Assembly (NCBI RefSeq): GCF_000455485.1 | Contig: NZ_CBQR020000102.1 | Coordinates: 1 to 64,000, forward strand | Length of the DNA: 64,000 nt | From: Gorillibacterium massiliense | GTDB taxonomy: Bacteria > Bacillota > Bacilli > Paenibacillales > NBRC-103111 | Reading direction: 5' to 3' | Part shown: positions 1 to 9,061 of the stretch, piece after piece | Position numbering within the stretch: the stretch's first letter is position 1 | Layout of the letters: every line of letters starts with the position of its first letter | Made by a program: the position numbers and the translations under genes | The notes under the pieces: generated by a model | What the model saw: only the letters and a program-made list of their open reading frames with translations | Databases searched by the model: none | What the model was told of the DNA's origin: nothing

Positions 1-1275
1 TTGTGCTTGATAGCCGTAAAGATTACCCTCCGTACGGAACCCGCTGAAGGAAGCTCCTTTCCCCGGAAAAGCGTCGAAATCCGTGCCCCGCAATCGGCAG
101 CCGGGCTTGCGGAAAGCAGCATCCGTAGCCAGCGGATTCGGATCGCAATTCGCCACCTTTATATTTTCCAGAAACCCATCCAAGATCTGTTGAACGCGCT
201 TGTATCCCGGATGCGCCCCGCCAGTGGTATAGGCGAGGAACTCATCCCATCCCTCCGGCTTATTGATGGAGTAAGGGGAGTTGTCGCATTGCATCTTTTT
301 CCAAGGCCACAGGTTATAGCCAATATCCAGAGAAACGGCCAGTGGGTACATCGCCGCGAACCATTCCAAAGAATTTTCGCCCGTTTCACCCAACCACAGT
401 GGCTGGTTCAGGCGTTCCGATACTTCCAGATAGGGTTGGTATGCTTCGATCCCCGGCATGCAGGCGTACCGGTGAAAATGAATGACCATGTTCTCGTCGA
501 ACCGCTTATAAAAGATTGCCGTATTCGTCGCCCAGTGATGCCCCTCGATGGACAGCAAATGCCGGGAGTCGATGGCACGAATGGCGGAAATCGCCTCTTC
601 GTAAAAATCCACTAAGCGCTGCACAAAGTAATGGGGATGCTTATCCTCCAGCAAGCCGGGGCGCACTGGCTCGTTCAACAGGTCATACCCACCGACGATC
701 CACCGGTCCTTATAGCGGCGGGCCAGTTCCTTCCACAGCTCAATGGCTTTGAGCCAACTGTCCGAGTCCGTATACAGCCTGGGAAAATCATCTACGCAGT
801 CGTCGATATTGGAGCCGGTTTGCCCACCAGGCGCGCCATGCAGGTCGAGGAAGGCATAAACGCCGAACTCCTCGCACCAATCCAGACAGCGGTCGAGAAG
901 AGCGAAGCCGTCCTCCTTCCATACGATGCCCGGCTCCTCCTCCATCAGCACTCGCCAACCGAAGGGGATGCGCACCGAATTGTAGCCCAGCTCTGCCATG
1001 AGCCGGATATCCTCCCTAGTGACGTAATGCTCCCGGAACTTCGTCCAAAACTGTTCTGCATACTCGCTGCCGGCAAGTTCCCGAATGACCCGCTCCATTT
1101 TGCGAGGACGATCGAATTCGCTGCCCCGTGAGAGCCACATATACCCTTCGGGAAGAAGCCAGTTGCCCAATCCCCACCCGGTTAAAACGATTTCCTCTCC
1201 CGCCTCGTTAACCACTTTTCGTCCTTCCGCCCGAAGGAAGCCTTTTACCCGCGAACGGCTCGTCTTTTCAAACAT
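1..1275 (-). CDS. GH5-type glycoside hydrolase, 3' end cut by window edge
   Basis: A TIM-barrel glycosidase of the cellulase (GH5) superfamily, probably a cytoplasmic beta-glucanase or exo-beta-glucosidase since no signal peptide is visible. The 425 residues present include an N-terminal GWGLGNWLLPEG stretch (33-44), RIPFGW (102-107), DLHGAPG (144-150), the acid/base Glu202 in LLNEPV and the nucleophile Glu297 in LGETGE. The ATG at 1275 follows a GAGGGGAG ribosome binding site. It lies 36 bp downstream of the kinase-fold gene and is likely co-transcribed with it. The frame is open to position 1, so the C-terminus is outside the window. Substrate is not predictable from what is visible. Confidence 0.9.
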   Translation of the reverse strand, partial: MFEKTSRSRVKGFLRAEGRKVVNEAGEEIVLTGWGLGNWLLPEGYMWLSRGSEFDRPRKMERVIRELAGSEYAEQFWTKFREHYVTREDIRLMAELGYNSVRIPFGWRVLMEEEPGIVWKEDGFALLDRCLDWCEEFGVYAFLDLHGAPGGQTGSNIDDCVDDFPRLYTDSDSWLKAIELWKELARRYKDRWIVGGYDLLNEPVRPGLLEDKHPHYFVQRLVDFYEEAISAIRAIDSRHLLSIEGHHWATNTAIFYKRFDENMVIHFHRYACMPGIEAYQPYLEVSERLNQPLWLGETGENSLEWFAAMYPLAVSLDIGYNLWPWKKMQCDNSPYSINKPEGWDEFLAYTTGGAHPGYKRVQQILDGFLENIKVANCDPNPLATDAAFRKPGCRLRGTDFDAFPGKGASFSGFRTEGNLYGYQAQ

Positions 1276-1311
1276 GCTGATGATCTCCCCTCTTGTTGTC
1301 GAATCGGTTTG

Positions 1312-2262
1312 CTATTCTCGCGGCTCATACCATTTGGGAACAAGCCGCCGGAACCCGTCATAATCCTCCAGCGCCAGCCGGCACCGTTCTTGCATCCCTG
1401 CGATTTCTTCCGCCCCGAAGGGAATGGCCCACACGATGGAAAAAAGCGAAGCATACGCCACGTAGAGCGCCTGCCGCCGCCAAAACGCTTCCGGTGGAGG
1501 ACCGCCGAAATACCCGTCCAGCTTTCCTCTTGCGAAAGGCACGCTTACTTCCCGATCGAAGGACTGCACCTTGTAAAACTCTTCGGCATAATCTCCACAG
1601 TCCCAACGGTTGAAATCGATTACACCAATATGCCGGTCAGGAGTCCAGATCAGGTTGCCCAAATGGTAGTCGCCATGATGATAAACCAATTCCGCCTCGC
1701 CCAGCAAACCGATTTGCTCTTCCACATAAGCAGCGGCGATTTCATCCCCCTCAACCCGATAACTGCACTCTTCATACTGCCGCATTCTTCGCCGCATTTT
1801 TTCGCTCATGCGCCGCGTCCATTCCTCCCGGCTTATCTCACCGGGCTCCAGAGGCAGCCGGTGGATCTGCCGCAGGATTCCACCCGCTTCGTATCCGGCG
1901 GCATACTGCTCCTTCGACGAAAAAGACGGCAGAACGTCCTCCAGCGGCTCGCCTTCCACCCAGTCCAGCAGCATATACACTGTTCCACTGTCCGGGCTAC
2001 GCCCGAAATCCACCGCCCGAGACATGGAAAAAGGAAGCCGGTTCGCCCGCCGGATCATCGCAAACTCACCGAGCTTCCCTTCATAATGACTCCCGTCGGA
2101 CAGCCGCAGCAGCCGTTTTTCTCCGGCGCCATCGACAACTTCAAACTTCCGATCGCTGGACCAGCCTTTCAGCAGCGGCTCGATCCATTGCCAGTCTGCG
2201 GAACCCGGAACCTTCCGAATCGCCGCCAAATCCTCTGCTGTGATGATCTCGCTGTTCTTCAT
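1312..2262 (-). CDS. Aminoglycoside phosphotransferase-fold kinase (APH family)
   Basis: A protein-kinase-like phosphotransferase of the APH/choline kinase/fructosamine kinase superfamily. The Brenner-type catalytic motif HHGDYHLGNLIW (catalytic Asp near residue 198) and the metal-binding VIDFNRWDCGDY (Asp near 216) are both intact. The ATG at 2262 is preferred because AGAGG lies 5 bases upstream; a GTG two codons earlier (2268) is possible. It sits between a methyltransferase (gap about 22 bp) and a GH5 glycosidase, so a small-molecule or sugar-derivative kinase is as likely as antibiotic resistance. The family is assigned by motif; the substrate is unknown. Confidence 0.85.
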   Translation of the reverse strand: MKNSEIITAEDLAAIRKVPGSADWQWIEPLLKGWSSDRKFEVVDGAGEKRLLRLSDGSHYEGKLGEFAMIRRANRLPFSMSRAVDFGRSPDSGTVYMLLDWVEGEPLEDVLPSFSSKEQYAAGYEAGGILRQIHRLPLEPGEISREEWTRRMSEKMRRRMRQYEECSYRVEGDEIAAAYVEEQIGLLGEAELVYHHGDYHLGNLIWTPDRHIGVIDFNRWDCGDYAEEFYKVQSFDREVSVPFARGKLDGYFGGPPPEAFWRRQALYVAYASLFSIVWAIPFGAEEIAGMQERCRLALEDYDGFRRLVPKWYEPRE

Positions 2263-2284
2263 AAGCACCTCTAAACCGGACGGT

Positions 2285-3064
2285 TTACTTTCGACCTATG
2301 TACAAATAATGCATGCTCGTTCCGATGACATTCCGATCCCGGCTTAGCTGATATCCGATTTCTAGCCATTTGCGGTACTCCGTTTCGGTGAGTCCGTTAA
2401 TCTCGGGTTCTCTTAAGCCCAAAACATTTTCCACCCCGGCAAAAGCAAGCTCGGTCAACCCGGAGGCAGCCATTAGCTCCCGCGCTTCATGATAACTCGT
2501 AAAATAGGCGGTGGTAAAGCCCTTCTCGGGACGGTTTTCCCCGTCCGCCAAATACACCAGCAGCTCTTCTGGCGACTCGATAGCGGCGGGCTCCATCAGC
2601 ATGTCCATTAGCGGAGCGTAGGATGAAATAAACGAAGCAACCAGCAGCCCGCCGGGCTTAAGAACCCTTACCGCTTCTGCTGCCGCCTTTCGCCGGTCCT
2701 CTTCCTTGGTTAGATGATAGAGCGGCCCCATTAGGAGTACCGCATCATATTGAGCGTCAGTACCGTCAAGCGCAAGCGCATTTCCGTGAATATAGTCCGC
2801 CAGTTCAACCCCGGCTTCCTGTGCTTTTTCTTTGGCGAGGTCGAGATGTCCTTTGGCTAGGTCTAACAGAGTAACCTGATGGCCTTTTCCCGCAAGATAG
2901 ATGGAATACCGCCCCGGCCCGCCGCCGATATCGAAAATATCGAGCCGCTCCCCTTGGATGAACTCATTGAGATAGCGCTTCGTGATGTCGAATTCGATCT
3001 TGTGCCGGGCAAGCCGGTTCCATTCGTCATACCTCTCTTCATAATACCGCTCGATGTCGTTCAT
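2285..3064 (-). CDS. Class I SAM-dependent methyltransferase
   Basis: A Rossmann-fold methyltransferase of 259 residues, cytoplasmic. The SAM-binding motif I DIGGGPGRYS is followed by an acidic motif (LLDLAKG), and a DAVLLMGPLYHL segment fits motif IV of the UbiE/Methyltransf_11/25 group. The start MNDIERYYEE at 3064 has a GGAGG seven bases upstream; the longer frame to 3142 begins with a GTG that lacks a ribosome binding site. It is first in a probable three-gene unit with the APH-fold kinase and the GH5 enzyme. The substrate is not predictable. Confidence 0.87.
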   Translation of the reverse strand: MNDIERYYEERYDEWNRLARHKIEFDITKRYLNEFIQGERLDIFDIGGGPGRYSIYLAGKGHQVTLLDLAKGHLDLAKEKAQEAGVELADYIHGNALALDGTDAQYDAVLLMGPLYHLTKEEDRRKAAAEAVRVLKPGGLLVASFISSYAPLMDMLMEPAAIESPEELLVYLADGENRPEKGFTTAYFTSYHEARELMAASGLTELAFAGVENVLGLREPEINGLTETEYRKWLEIGYQLSRDRNVIGTSMHYLYIGRK

Positions 3065-3191
3065 AGGGGCGCCTCCAATCCAGGATGGGATGTTTTCCGC
3101 ATTATAGCGCAGCGTTGCATCCGCACCTAGGACATTTTCCACAAGGAGGAAATTTCAAGCCCATTGCTTCCGCTAGAGAGAGTCGCTGAGG

Positions 3192-4940
3192 TTAATTCCG
3201 CATTCCCTCAATCCGTTCAACCGCTTCTTCCGCCGTCAAAAGCTCCTTAACCCCGGTCACCCGTTCCGTATATTCCACCTTGCCTTCTTCCGCATGCTTG
3301 CCTACGACGATGCGCACCGAGATGCCGATAAGATCGGCATCATGGAACTTCACGCCGGCGCGTTCGTCCCGGTCATCCAGGAGAACTTCCGCGCCGAGCC
3401 TGCTCAAGCGTTGCGCCAGCTCTTCCGCCAACTGCATTTGCGCGGCGTTTTGCCGCTGGACCGGGATGACATGCACCTGATAAGGTGCAATAGCCCGGGG
3501 CCAAGCGATGCCATGCTCATCGGCGGTTTGCTCGGCAATGGCTGCAAGGAGCCGGGATATGCCGATCCCGTAGCAACCCATGATGTAGTTCCGCTCACGT
3601 CCGCCTTCATCGGCAAAACGCGCTCCCAGCACATCGCTATACCGGGTGCCGAGCTTGAACACATGGCCCACTTCGATGCCTTTGTGGAACTGCAGCTTAC
3701 CTTCGCCACAGCGCGGACAGGCTTCTCCTTCGCATGCGTTGCGGAAATCACCGCATTCGCTTGCGGCAAAATCCCGCCCCGGTACGACGCCGAGGAGATG
3801 ATAATCCACCTCGTTCGCTCCGGCAATGCCCGTTTCCATTTGCGCCACAGCGGCATCCGCCAGCACCCGTACGTTTCCGGTAAGCCCCACCGGACCCGCA
3901 AAACCCGTCGGCACACCGATTGCGGCGGCGATCGCCTGCGGTTCGGCAAGCGTTAGATCCTCAGAGGCGCCTAAATAATTTTTCACCTTAATTTCGTTGA
4001 CTTCATGATCCCCGCGCACCAGCACCGCCACTAAACCGCCGTCCGCCTCGTAAATCAGCGTCTTGATGATGGCTGAAGCATCCACGCCTAAAAACGCCGT
4101 TAACTGCTCAATTGTACGGACCCCCGGTGTATGGATTTTTTCAAGTTGGCGGGGTTTCTCGCTCATCTGTTCTCCCTGTACGACACGCTGTTCCTCCTGC
4201 CGTACCGACCCGGCTTCCGCCCGCTCCAGATTCGCCGCATAGTTGCAGCACGTACAAGCGGCAATAGTATCCTCGCCTATGGCCGAGAGCGCCATGAATT
4301 CATGGGTGCCGCCCTCGCCGCCGATGGCTCCCCCATCCGCTTCTACCGCCCGAAAGTTCAGTCCGCAGCGCTCGAAAATCCGAACATAAGCCTCATACAT
4401 CGCCCGGTACGAGACGTCCAGCCCCTCCCAGGAAGCGTCGAAGGAATAGGCGTCCTTCATCAACAACTCCCGCCCTCGCAGCAGCCCAAACCGAGGACGG
4501 CGCTCATCGCGAAACTTAGTCTGGATTTGATAGAGCGTGACCGGCAATCTGCGGTAGGAGCTGATTTCGTTTTTTACGAGGGTTGTGACCACCTCTTCGT
4601 GTGTCGGGCCAAGGGCAAACTCCCGGTCATGCCTGTCCTTCAGACGGAACAAATCTGGCCCGTAAATCCGGTAGCGGCCCGATTGCTGCAGCAGTTCAGC
4701 AGGTTCCAGTGCCGGCATCAGCGTCTCTTGAGCTCCGGCCCGGTCCATCTCTTCCCGTACGATCTCCTCCAGCTTCCTCAGTACGCGCCGTCCCAAAGGC
4801 ATATACGTATAAACCCCCGCCGCCAACTGGCGGATAAATCCTCCCCTAAGCAAAAGCTGATGGCTTGCGGCATCGGCTTCCGCCGGAATGTCCCGCAGCG
4901 TGCTGGCAAACAGCGTTGATTGTCGCATCAGTCTCGTCAT
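3192..4940 (-). CDS. proS: Prolyl-tRNA synthetase, bacterial (ProS) type
   Basis: Charges tRNA-Pro with proline in the cytoplasm. The 582 residues show the bacterial architecture: class II catalytic core with motif 2 (KFRDERRPRFGLLRGRE), the inserted editing domain in the middle third, motif 3 (GCYGIGISRLLAA) and a C-terminal anticodon-binding domain. The ATG at 4940 follows AGGGAGAAGGG; an internal ATG at 4928 (MRQSTLF) matches the usual family start and is the alternative. It is preceded by a T-box leader, so uncharged tRNA is the expected inducer. The downstream methyltransferase begins 128 bp later. Confidence 0.97.
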   Translation of the reverse strand: MTRLMRQSTLFASTLRDIPAEADAASHQLLLRGGFIRQLAAGVYTYMPLGRRVLRKLEEIVREEMDRAGAQETLMPALEPAELLQQSGRYRIYGPDLFRLKDRHDREFALGPTHEEVVTTLVKNEISSYRRLPVTLYQIQTKFRDERRPRFGLLRGRELLMKDAYSFDASWEGLDVSYRAMYEAYVRIFERCGLNFRAVEADGGAIGGEGGTHEFMALSAIGEDTIAACTCCNYAANLERAEAGSVRQEEQRVVQGEQMSEKPRQLEKIHTPGVRTIEQLTAFLGVDASAIIKTLIYEADGGLVAVLVRGDHEVNEIKVKNYLGASEDLTLAEPQAIAAAIGVPTGFAGPVGLTGNVRVLADAAVAQMETGIAGANEVDYHLLGVVPGRDFAASECGDFRNACEGEACPRCGEGKLQFHKGIEVGHVFKLGTRYSDVLGARFADEGGRERNYIMGCYGIGISRLLAAIAEQTADEHGIAWPRAIAPYQVHVIPVQRQNAAQMQLAEELAQRLSRLGAEVLLDDRDERAGVKFHDADLIGISVRIVVGKHAEEGKVEYTERVTGVKELLTAEEAVERIEGMRN

Positions 4941-4970
4941 CGGTATCCCTTCTCCCTTTTGGTTGAAAAC

Positions 4971-5255
4971 AAAAAACACACCCGTCCTAAGGGACGAATG
5001 TGTCGTGGTACCACCCTAATTTCACCGCCGCGCAGCCGCCAAAAAACAGGCGAACACGAAGCAACGGTTCTCTCAACGGATCTAACGGTCCGGCGCCGGC
5101 AGCGGATACTTGCGTTCCCCTCTGCAGCTCGCAAGGCGGGAAGGACGATCGTATGGCATGGGACCTTTCAGCCGGGAGCCCCTCTCTGCAATGCCGCTAA
5201 CGTTCATCTTATATCCTCGGTCAAAGCTGTTTGTTGAATGATTTACGCATCATCG
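4971..5255 (-). promoter_or_regulatory. T-box riboswitch leader of proS
   Basis: The minus strand carries the conserved T-box sequence AGGGTGGTACCACG (about 5004-5018), followed by a terminator hairpin (4977-5000 arms ACACATTCGTCC/GGACGGGTGTG) with a T-run at 4971-4976. Upstream are the AGAGAG...GGCTGAAAGG elements typical of stem I. T-box leaders bind uncharged tRNA and switch terminator to antiterminator. The proline specificity is inferred from the downstream proS; several CCN triplets are present and I could not fix the specifier codon. Confidence 0.93.
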
Positions 5256-5339
5256 CGATATTGGAAAATACTATAGCGCAAAGGTTTTTTCGCGTCAACC
5301 CCGGAAATCCGGTGCAGGTTCGCCGGGGTCTGCTGACCA

Positions 5340-6230
5340 TTATCCGCCGGAAGCTGCCCTTAAGCCTTGGGGCCGCTCCCGTTGGCTCAAAAGAGTGACT
5401 GCTACTTTGACCTCCAAGGACGAACGCCCGCCCCTGTAGATACCCTGCAGCGGACTAACGTCTGCATAGTCGCGGCCGGTGCCGACCCGGATGTGGTTCG
5501 CCAGCGCTTCCACATTGTTGGTCGGGTCGAGACCGACCCAGCCGATGCCTGGTACCATCATTTCCACCCACGCATGGGAGGCAGCGTCACCCTTCAAAGC
5601 CGAGTCCTCGCCGACGTACAGATACCCACTGACATATCGGGCCGGTATTCCGTTCGCACGAAGGATGCCGATCATCACATGGGCAAGATCCTGACATACG
5701 CCTTTTTTCAAGGCAAAAGACTCTTGGGCTTTCGTATCCACATGGGTGCTGGAACCGTCATAGCTGAAGGTTTTGTGCAAATACTCCATCACCTGCCGGG
5801 AGAACCGTACCGGATCCTCCATCGGTCCCAATTCGTGCTCTACTTCCCGCAGTTGGTACGGCTGCAAAAACGTATAAGAGGTTTCATTCAAGAAAGACAA
5901 ATAGTGCTGGTGAAACAAATGAGAATGAAAGATTAGCTTCATCTCTGGGCTGTAATTCACATAGTGCAGGAAGGGACTCCGTTGGACGCTGACGATCGAG
6001 GTGGTCTTCACCTCCAAATGGCGATGGGGCTCCGGAATGAAAAAGTCTTCCACACTGTTGCCCCATAAGTCCACATGCTCCTTGGTCAAGGAGGCCGGCG
6101 TGATTTCCGTCCGATAGGACAGAAGCCGTTGGCACTCATCGGTCCGCGGCTTGAGCCGGATCGTATTCATGCTTTGATCAACTGCGGATTCGTATTCAAA
6201 TGTGTTGGTATGAACAATTTGATATTTCAT
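5340..6230 (-). CDS. Transglutaminase-like protein with bacterial transglutaminase N-terminal region
   Basis: A 296-residue protein with a transglutaminase N-terminal beta domain (1-90) and a papain-like transglutaminase core. The catalytic triad is intact: Cys179 in KKGVCQD, His219 in ASHAWVE and Asp235 in LDPTNN. No signal peptide is seen, so it probably acts in the cytoplasm as a peptidase or peptide-modifying enzyme. The start MKYQIVHTNTFEY at 6230 matches the family N-terminus; the frame is open further upstream. It is last of a three-gene operon with an alpha-E protein (20 bp upstream) and a circularly permuted ATP-grasp enzyme. Confidence 0.92.
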   Translation of the reverse strand: MKYQIVHTNTFEYESAVDQSMNTIRLKPRTDECQRLLSYRTEITPASLTKEHVDLWGNSVEDFFIPEPHRHLEVKTTSIVSVQRSPFLHYVNYSPEMKLIFHSHLFHQHYLSFLNETSYTFLQPYQLREVEHELGPMEDPVRFSRQVMEYLHKTFSYDGSSTHVDTKAQESFALKKGVCQDLAHVMIGILRANGIPARYVSGYLYVGEDSALKGDAASHAWVEMMVPGIGWVGLDPTNNVEALANHIRVGTGRDYADVSPLQGIYRGGRSSLEVKVAVTLLSQRERPQGLRAASGG

Positions 6231-6249
6231 GGGCTCTCGACTCCCCTGC

Positions 6250-7257
6250 TTACTCTCCTGCATACCTCGCATATGCGAGTTGCCCGTTGTTTGGGTGGGT
6301 TTGCAGCAAATAATAGGTTCTACTAAAAGTTTTCCCAATTTCCTTGCATTGAAACTGAAATTGGTTCAAAAAAACGTTTAATTCTTTCCGATCCAGCTCA
6401 TGAATGCGCACTTTGTCAAAATCTAGCAATAGCGTATCCAGCGATGCATATAATTGCCAGGAATAATGAGAAACCATGCCCCGCTCCAGCTCGGAGACGG
6501 CGCGGCGAATATGGTTGATGCAGTACCGGATCGATTTGGGAAAAGCCGCCTCGGTTACCAAAAAGGTCAGGACCGGGTTCGGCTCCATGCTCGGCGGATA
6601 CTGCTTCAAAAAAGCTTCGTAGCCGCTGACAAACTGGAGTGCAGAACGCCAGTAGTACGACTCGCCCTGGAAGCCGTTGGTGCCGGCGCCATGGGTATAA
6701 TCGCTGACCACGCTGAGAATGCGTGCGGTTTTCTCCGCCTGCTCCAACCATTTGGCGATTTTGATGATCCAATAGGCAGGCCCGCGAAACATAGAGGATT
6801 CGAGAATGCCCCGGGCAGTGAGAGCCGTCATCTTCATCCGTGTCAAATAGCGGTGCAGCTCTTTTTTCGACCAGCCGTTGCCCCGGATCGATCGTCCGTC
6901 CAGATAAAAATCATTCCATACCTCCCACAGATCGTCCGGCAGTTGGTTGCGGATGCTGCGGGCGTTTTCCCGGGCCAGGCCGACGCAGTTGGCAAGAGAA
7001 TTCGGGTTTTCATGGGAAAAAGTGAGCCAGGTGATCAGCGCTTCCTCATCCTGCGGGCATGCCTTGCGAATGGCGACAAAATCGTCGCTGGAGGCGCATA
7101 TATCGAAGATCACTTCCCAATCGTGATTGGCCATGGTCTCCTCTTCCGAAGCCTCCAGCATCTGCAGGAATTGTACATTCAGTATACGCGCATTGGTTTC
7201 CGCCCGTTCTAAGTTTCGGGACATCCAGTACAAGGAATCTGCTTCGCGGCTAAGCAT
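6250..7257 (-). CDS. Alpha-E domain protein (DUF403)
   Basis: An all-helical 335-residue alpha-E protein, recognised by the N-terminal signature MLSREADSLYWMSRNLERAE and the helical pattern throughout. These proteins are nearly always encoded with circularly permuted ATP-grasp and transglutaminase-like proteins, exactly as here, and are proposed to take part in synthesis or processing of an unidentified peptide; no biochemical activity is established. Its start overlaps the end of the upstream ATP-grasp gene by 8 bp, indicating translational coupling. Confidence 0.93.
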   Translation of the reverse strand: MLSREADSLYWMSRNLERAETNARILNVQFLQMLEASEEETMANHDWEVIFDICASSDDFVAIRKACPQDEEALITWLTFSHENPNSLANCVGLARENARSIRNQLPDDLWEVWNDFYLDGRSIRGNGWSKKELHRYLTRMKMTALTARGILESSMFRGPAYWIIKIAKWLEQAEKTARILSVVSDYTHGAGTNGFQGESYYWRSALQFVSGYEAFLKQYPPSMEPNPVLTFLVTEAAFPKSIRYCINHIRRAVSELERGMVSHYSWQLYASLDTLLLDFDKVRIHELDRKELNVFLNQFQFQCKEIGKTFSRTYYLLQTHPNNGQLAYARYAGE

Positions 7258-8722
7258 CGTATCCCTCCCCCTTCATGCTTTTGAGCACCCACGTATCTTT
7301 GCCTCCGCCGCCTTGAGAGGAGTTGACCACAAGCGACCCTTCGCGCAGCGCCACTCGGGACAGGCCGCCCGGCAGCACATGGGTTTTGCGTCCGCGAATG
7401 ACGTAAACTCGCAGATCCACATGGCACGGATAGAAGCGGCCATTTTGAAAGGATGGCGCACGGGACAGCTTGATGGTCGGTTGAGCGATGTATTGATGAG
7501 GCGCGGCTATGATTTTATTGCGAAATCGAATAAGTTGCTCCTCGCTGGCATGAGGACCGATGAGCATATCGTAGCCGCCCGAGGCGCCGACGTTTTTAAC
7601 CACCAATTGATCGAGGCGCTCCAGCACCCACTCCCGCTCATCGGGGTCGCGCAGCTGGTACGTTTCCACGTTGCTGAGAATGGGTTCCTCGTTCAGGTAG
7701 TAGCGGATCATTTGGGGCACATAGGCGTACATGGCCTTATCGTCGGCGACGCCGTTGCCGATGCCGTTGAGCAGCGCCACATTGCCGCTGCGATATGCCT
7801 TCAGCAATCCGGGTACACCCAGAACCGAATCTTTGCGGAACGCATGAGGGTCAAGAAAATCGTCATCGATCCGACGATAGATGATGTCTACCCGCTGCAG
7901 GCCGCGAATGGTCTTCATAAACACCACATTGTCCCGTACGAGCAAGTCCCGGCCTTCCACCAAGGAAATCCCCATTTGCTGAGCAAGAAATACGTGATCG
8001 TAATAAGCGGAATTATACATGCCGGGAGTGAGGAGAACCGCTTGGGGGATGCCTTTTTTAAAGGCGGGTGGAGCATGGTCAAGCAAAGCTTCGTGCAGGG
8101 CGAACAGTTGGTTTTCCAAAGAGTGGATCGGCTGCTTGGTGAAAAATTCCGAGTACACCTGGCGCATCACATAGCGGTTCTGGTAGACGTAGGACATGCC
8201 GGAGGGGCAGCGCAGGTTGTCTTCGAGAATGAGATAGCGGCCTTTTTCGTCGCGGATCAAATCGATGCCGGCCAAAAAGATGTGGTTTTTGAGAGGGATC
8301 GGCAAGCCTTGGACTTGCTTGTGATAGTAATAGGGGTTTTGCGTAATCAGCTCTTGCGGAACGATTCCGTCTTTGACGATCTGGCGGTCGTGGTAGATAT
8401 CTTCGATGAACTGGTTTAGCGCCTCGGTGCGCTGCACCATTCCTTTTTCGATGAGGGTCCATTCTTTCGGCGGTATGATGATGGGGATGAAATCAAAGGG
8501 CATCGTTCGCTCCGTGTTGCTTTTTTCGCTATAAACGGTGAACGTAATGCCTTGTCTTAAAAAGGAGAGTTGAGCGGTCTCATGCTTCTCCTTCAACTCG
8601 TCATCGCTAAATCGGTTCAGCCTGCCGAGGAAGTCTCTGTAGTGATGTCTCGGTGCTCCGTTTCCTTGAAAGACAGCGTCAAAAAACGGTTCCGTGCTAT
8701 ACGGCTTCAACACCCTCATCAT
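7250..8722 (-). CDS. Circularly permuted ATP-grasp protein
   Basis: A 490-residue member of the circularly permuted ATP-grasp family (DUF404/DUF407), expected to form amide bonds through an acyl-phosphate. Signature segments include FIPIIIPPKEW near 150, LILEDNLRCPSGMSYV near 245, GVADDKAMYAYVP and the C-terminal GGLSRVALREGSLVVNSSQGGGGKD. Two consecutive ATGs (8722, 8719) follow GGAAAGGG; either may be used. It heads the operon ATP-grasp/alpha-E/transglutaminase. The natural substrate of this conserved trio is not known. Confidence 0.93.
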   Translation of the reverse strand: MMRVLKPYSTEPFFDAVFQGNGAPRHHYRDFLGRLNRFSDDELKEKHETAQLSFLRQGITFTVYSEKSNTERTMPFDFIPIIIPPKEWTLIEKGMVQRTEALNQFIEDIYHDRQIVKDGIVPQELITQNPYYYHKQVQGLPIPLKNHIFLAGIDLIRDEKGRYLILEDNLRCPSGMSYVYQNRYVMRQVYSEFFTKQPIHSLENQLFALHEALLDHAPPAFKKGIPQAVLLTPGMYNSAYYDHVFLAQQMGISLVEGRDLLVRDNVVFMKTIRGLQRVDIIYRRIDDDFLDPHAFRKDSVLGVPGLLKAYRSGNVALLNGIGNGVADDKAMYAYVPQMIRYYLNEEPILSNVETYQLRDPDEREWVLERLDQLVVKNVGASGGYDMLIGPHASEEQLIRFRNKIIAAPHQYIAQPTIKLSRAPSFQNGRFYPCHVDLRVYVIRGRKTHVLPGGLSRVALREGSLVVNSSQGGGGKDTWVLKSMKGEGYDA

Positions 8723-8771
8723 CCCTTTCCCATATGTACCTTACGGGGAAGCAGTGATTCATTGAGACCAT

Positions 8772-8870
8772 CCTGAATTAACCTTGCTTCCATGGAGGTT
8801 AAGCTTCAGGCGGCTTCGCCGACTTTTCATACATTCGCTGATGCTGCGCTAGCGGCATGTATGTCTGATA
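8772..8870 (+). repeat. Dispersed ~100-bp structured repeat, copy A
   Basis: Nearly identical (about 7 substitutions and one indel) and in the same orientation as 60727-60826. It contains an imperfect hairpin pairing TGAA..AACCT with AGGTT..TTCA (8774-8808), a CGG-CTT-CGCCG mini-hairpin, and a second hairpin with arms CATACAT and ATGTATG (8828-8864). It lies between the ATP-grasp start and the terminator of the nup operon. No protein is encoded. It could be a REP/MITE-like element or a small RNA; the family is not recognised. Confidence 0.75.
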
Positions 8871-8999
8871 TGCGATTGTCCAGAGCCTTGCGCTATTTTC
8901 TTTCCACTCACTTCCTTTTTATGGATGATGACACCTTAGTATCTTTCTACGTTAAGGAAACTAACACCTCTTTAGAATGATTATAATCGATAAAGAGAA

Positions 9000-9048
9000 A
9001 ACAAGACAGTGCAAATGAACGAAGCTCGTTCGCATGCACTGTCTTGTT
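9000..9048. terminator. Bidirectional terminator after nupQ
   Basis: A 14-bp perfect stem (AACAAGACAGTGCA with TGCACTGTCTTGTT) encloses a second perfect 6-bp stem (GAACGA/TCGTTC). On the minus strand it is followed by TTTTCTCTTT. It closes the nupNOPQ operon. Confidence 0.85.
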
Positions 9049-9061
9049 GAAGAAACAGCTG

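Noticed and set aside
1312..2262. Aminoglycoside resistance gene
   Set aside because: Only superfamily motifs are seen, and the gene sits in a metabolic operon with no mobile-element context.
8772..8870. Insertion sequence
   Set aside because: No transposase frame and only about 100 bp; better described as a short dispersed repeat.
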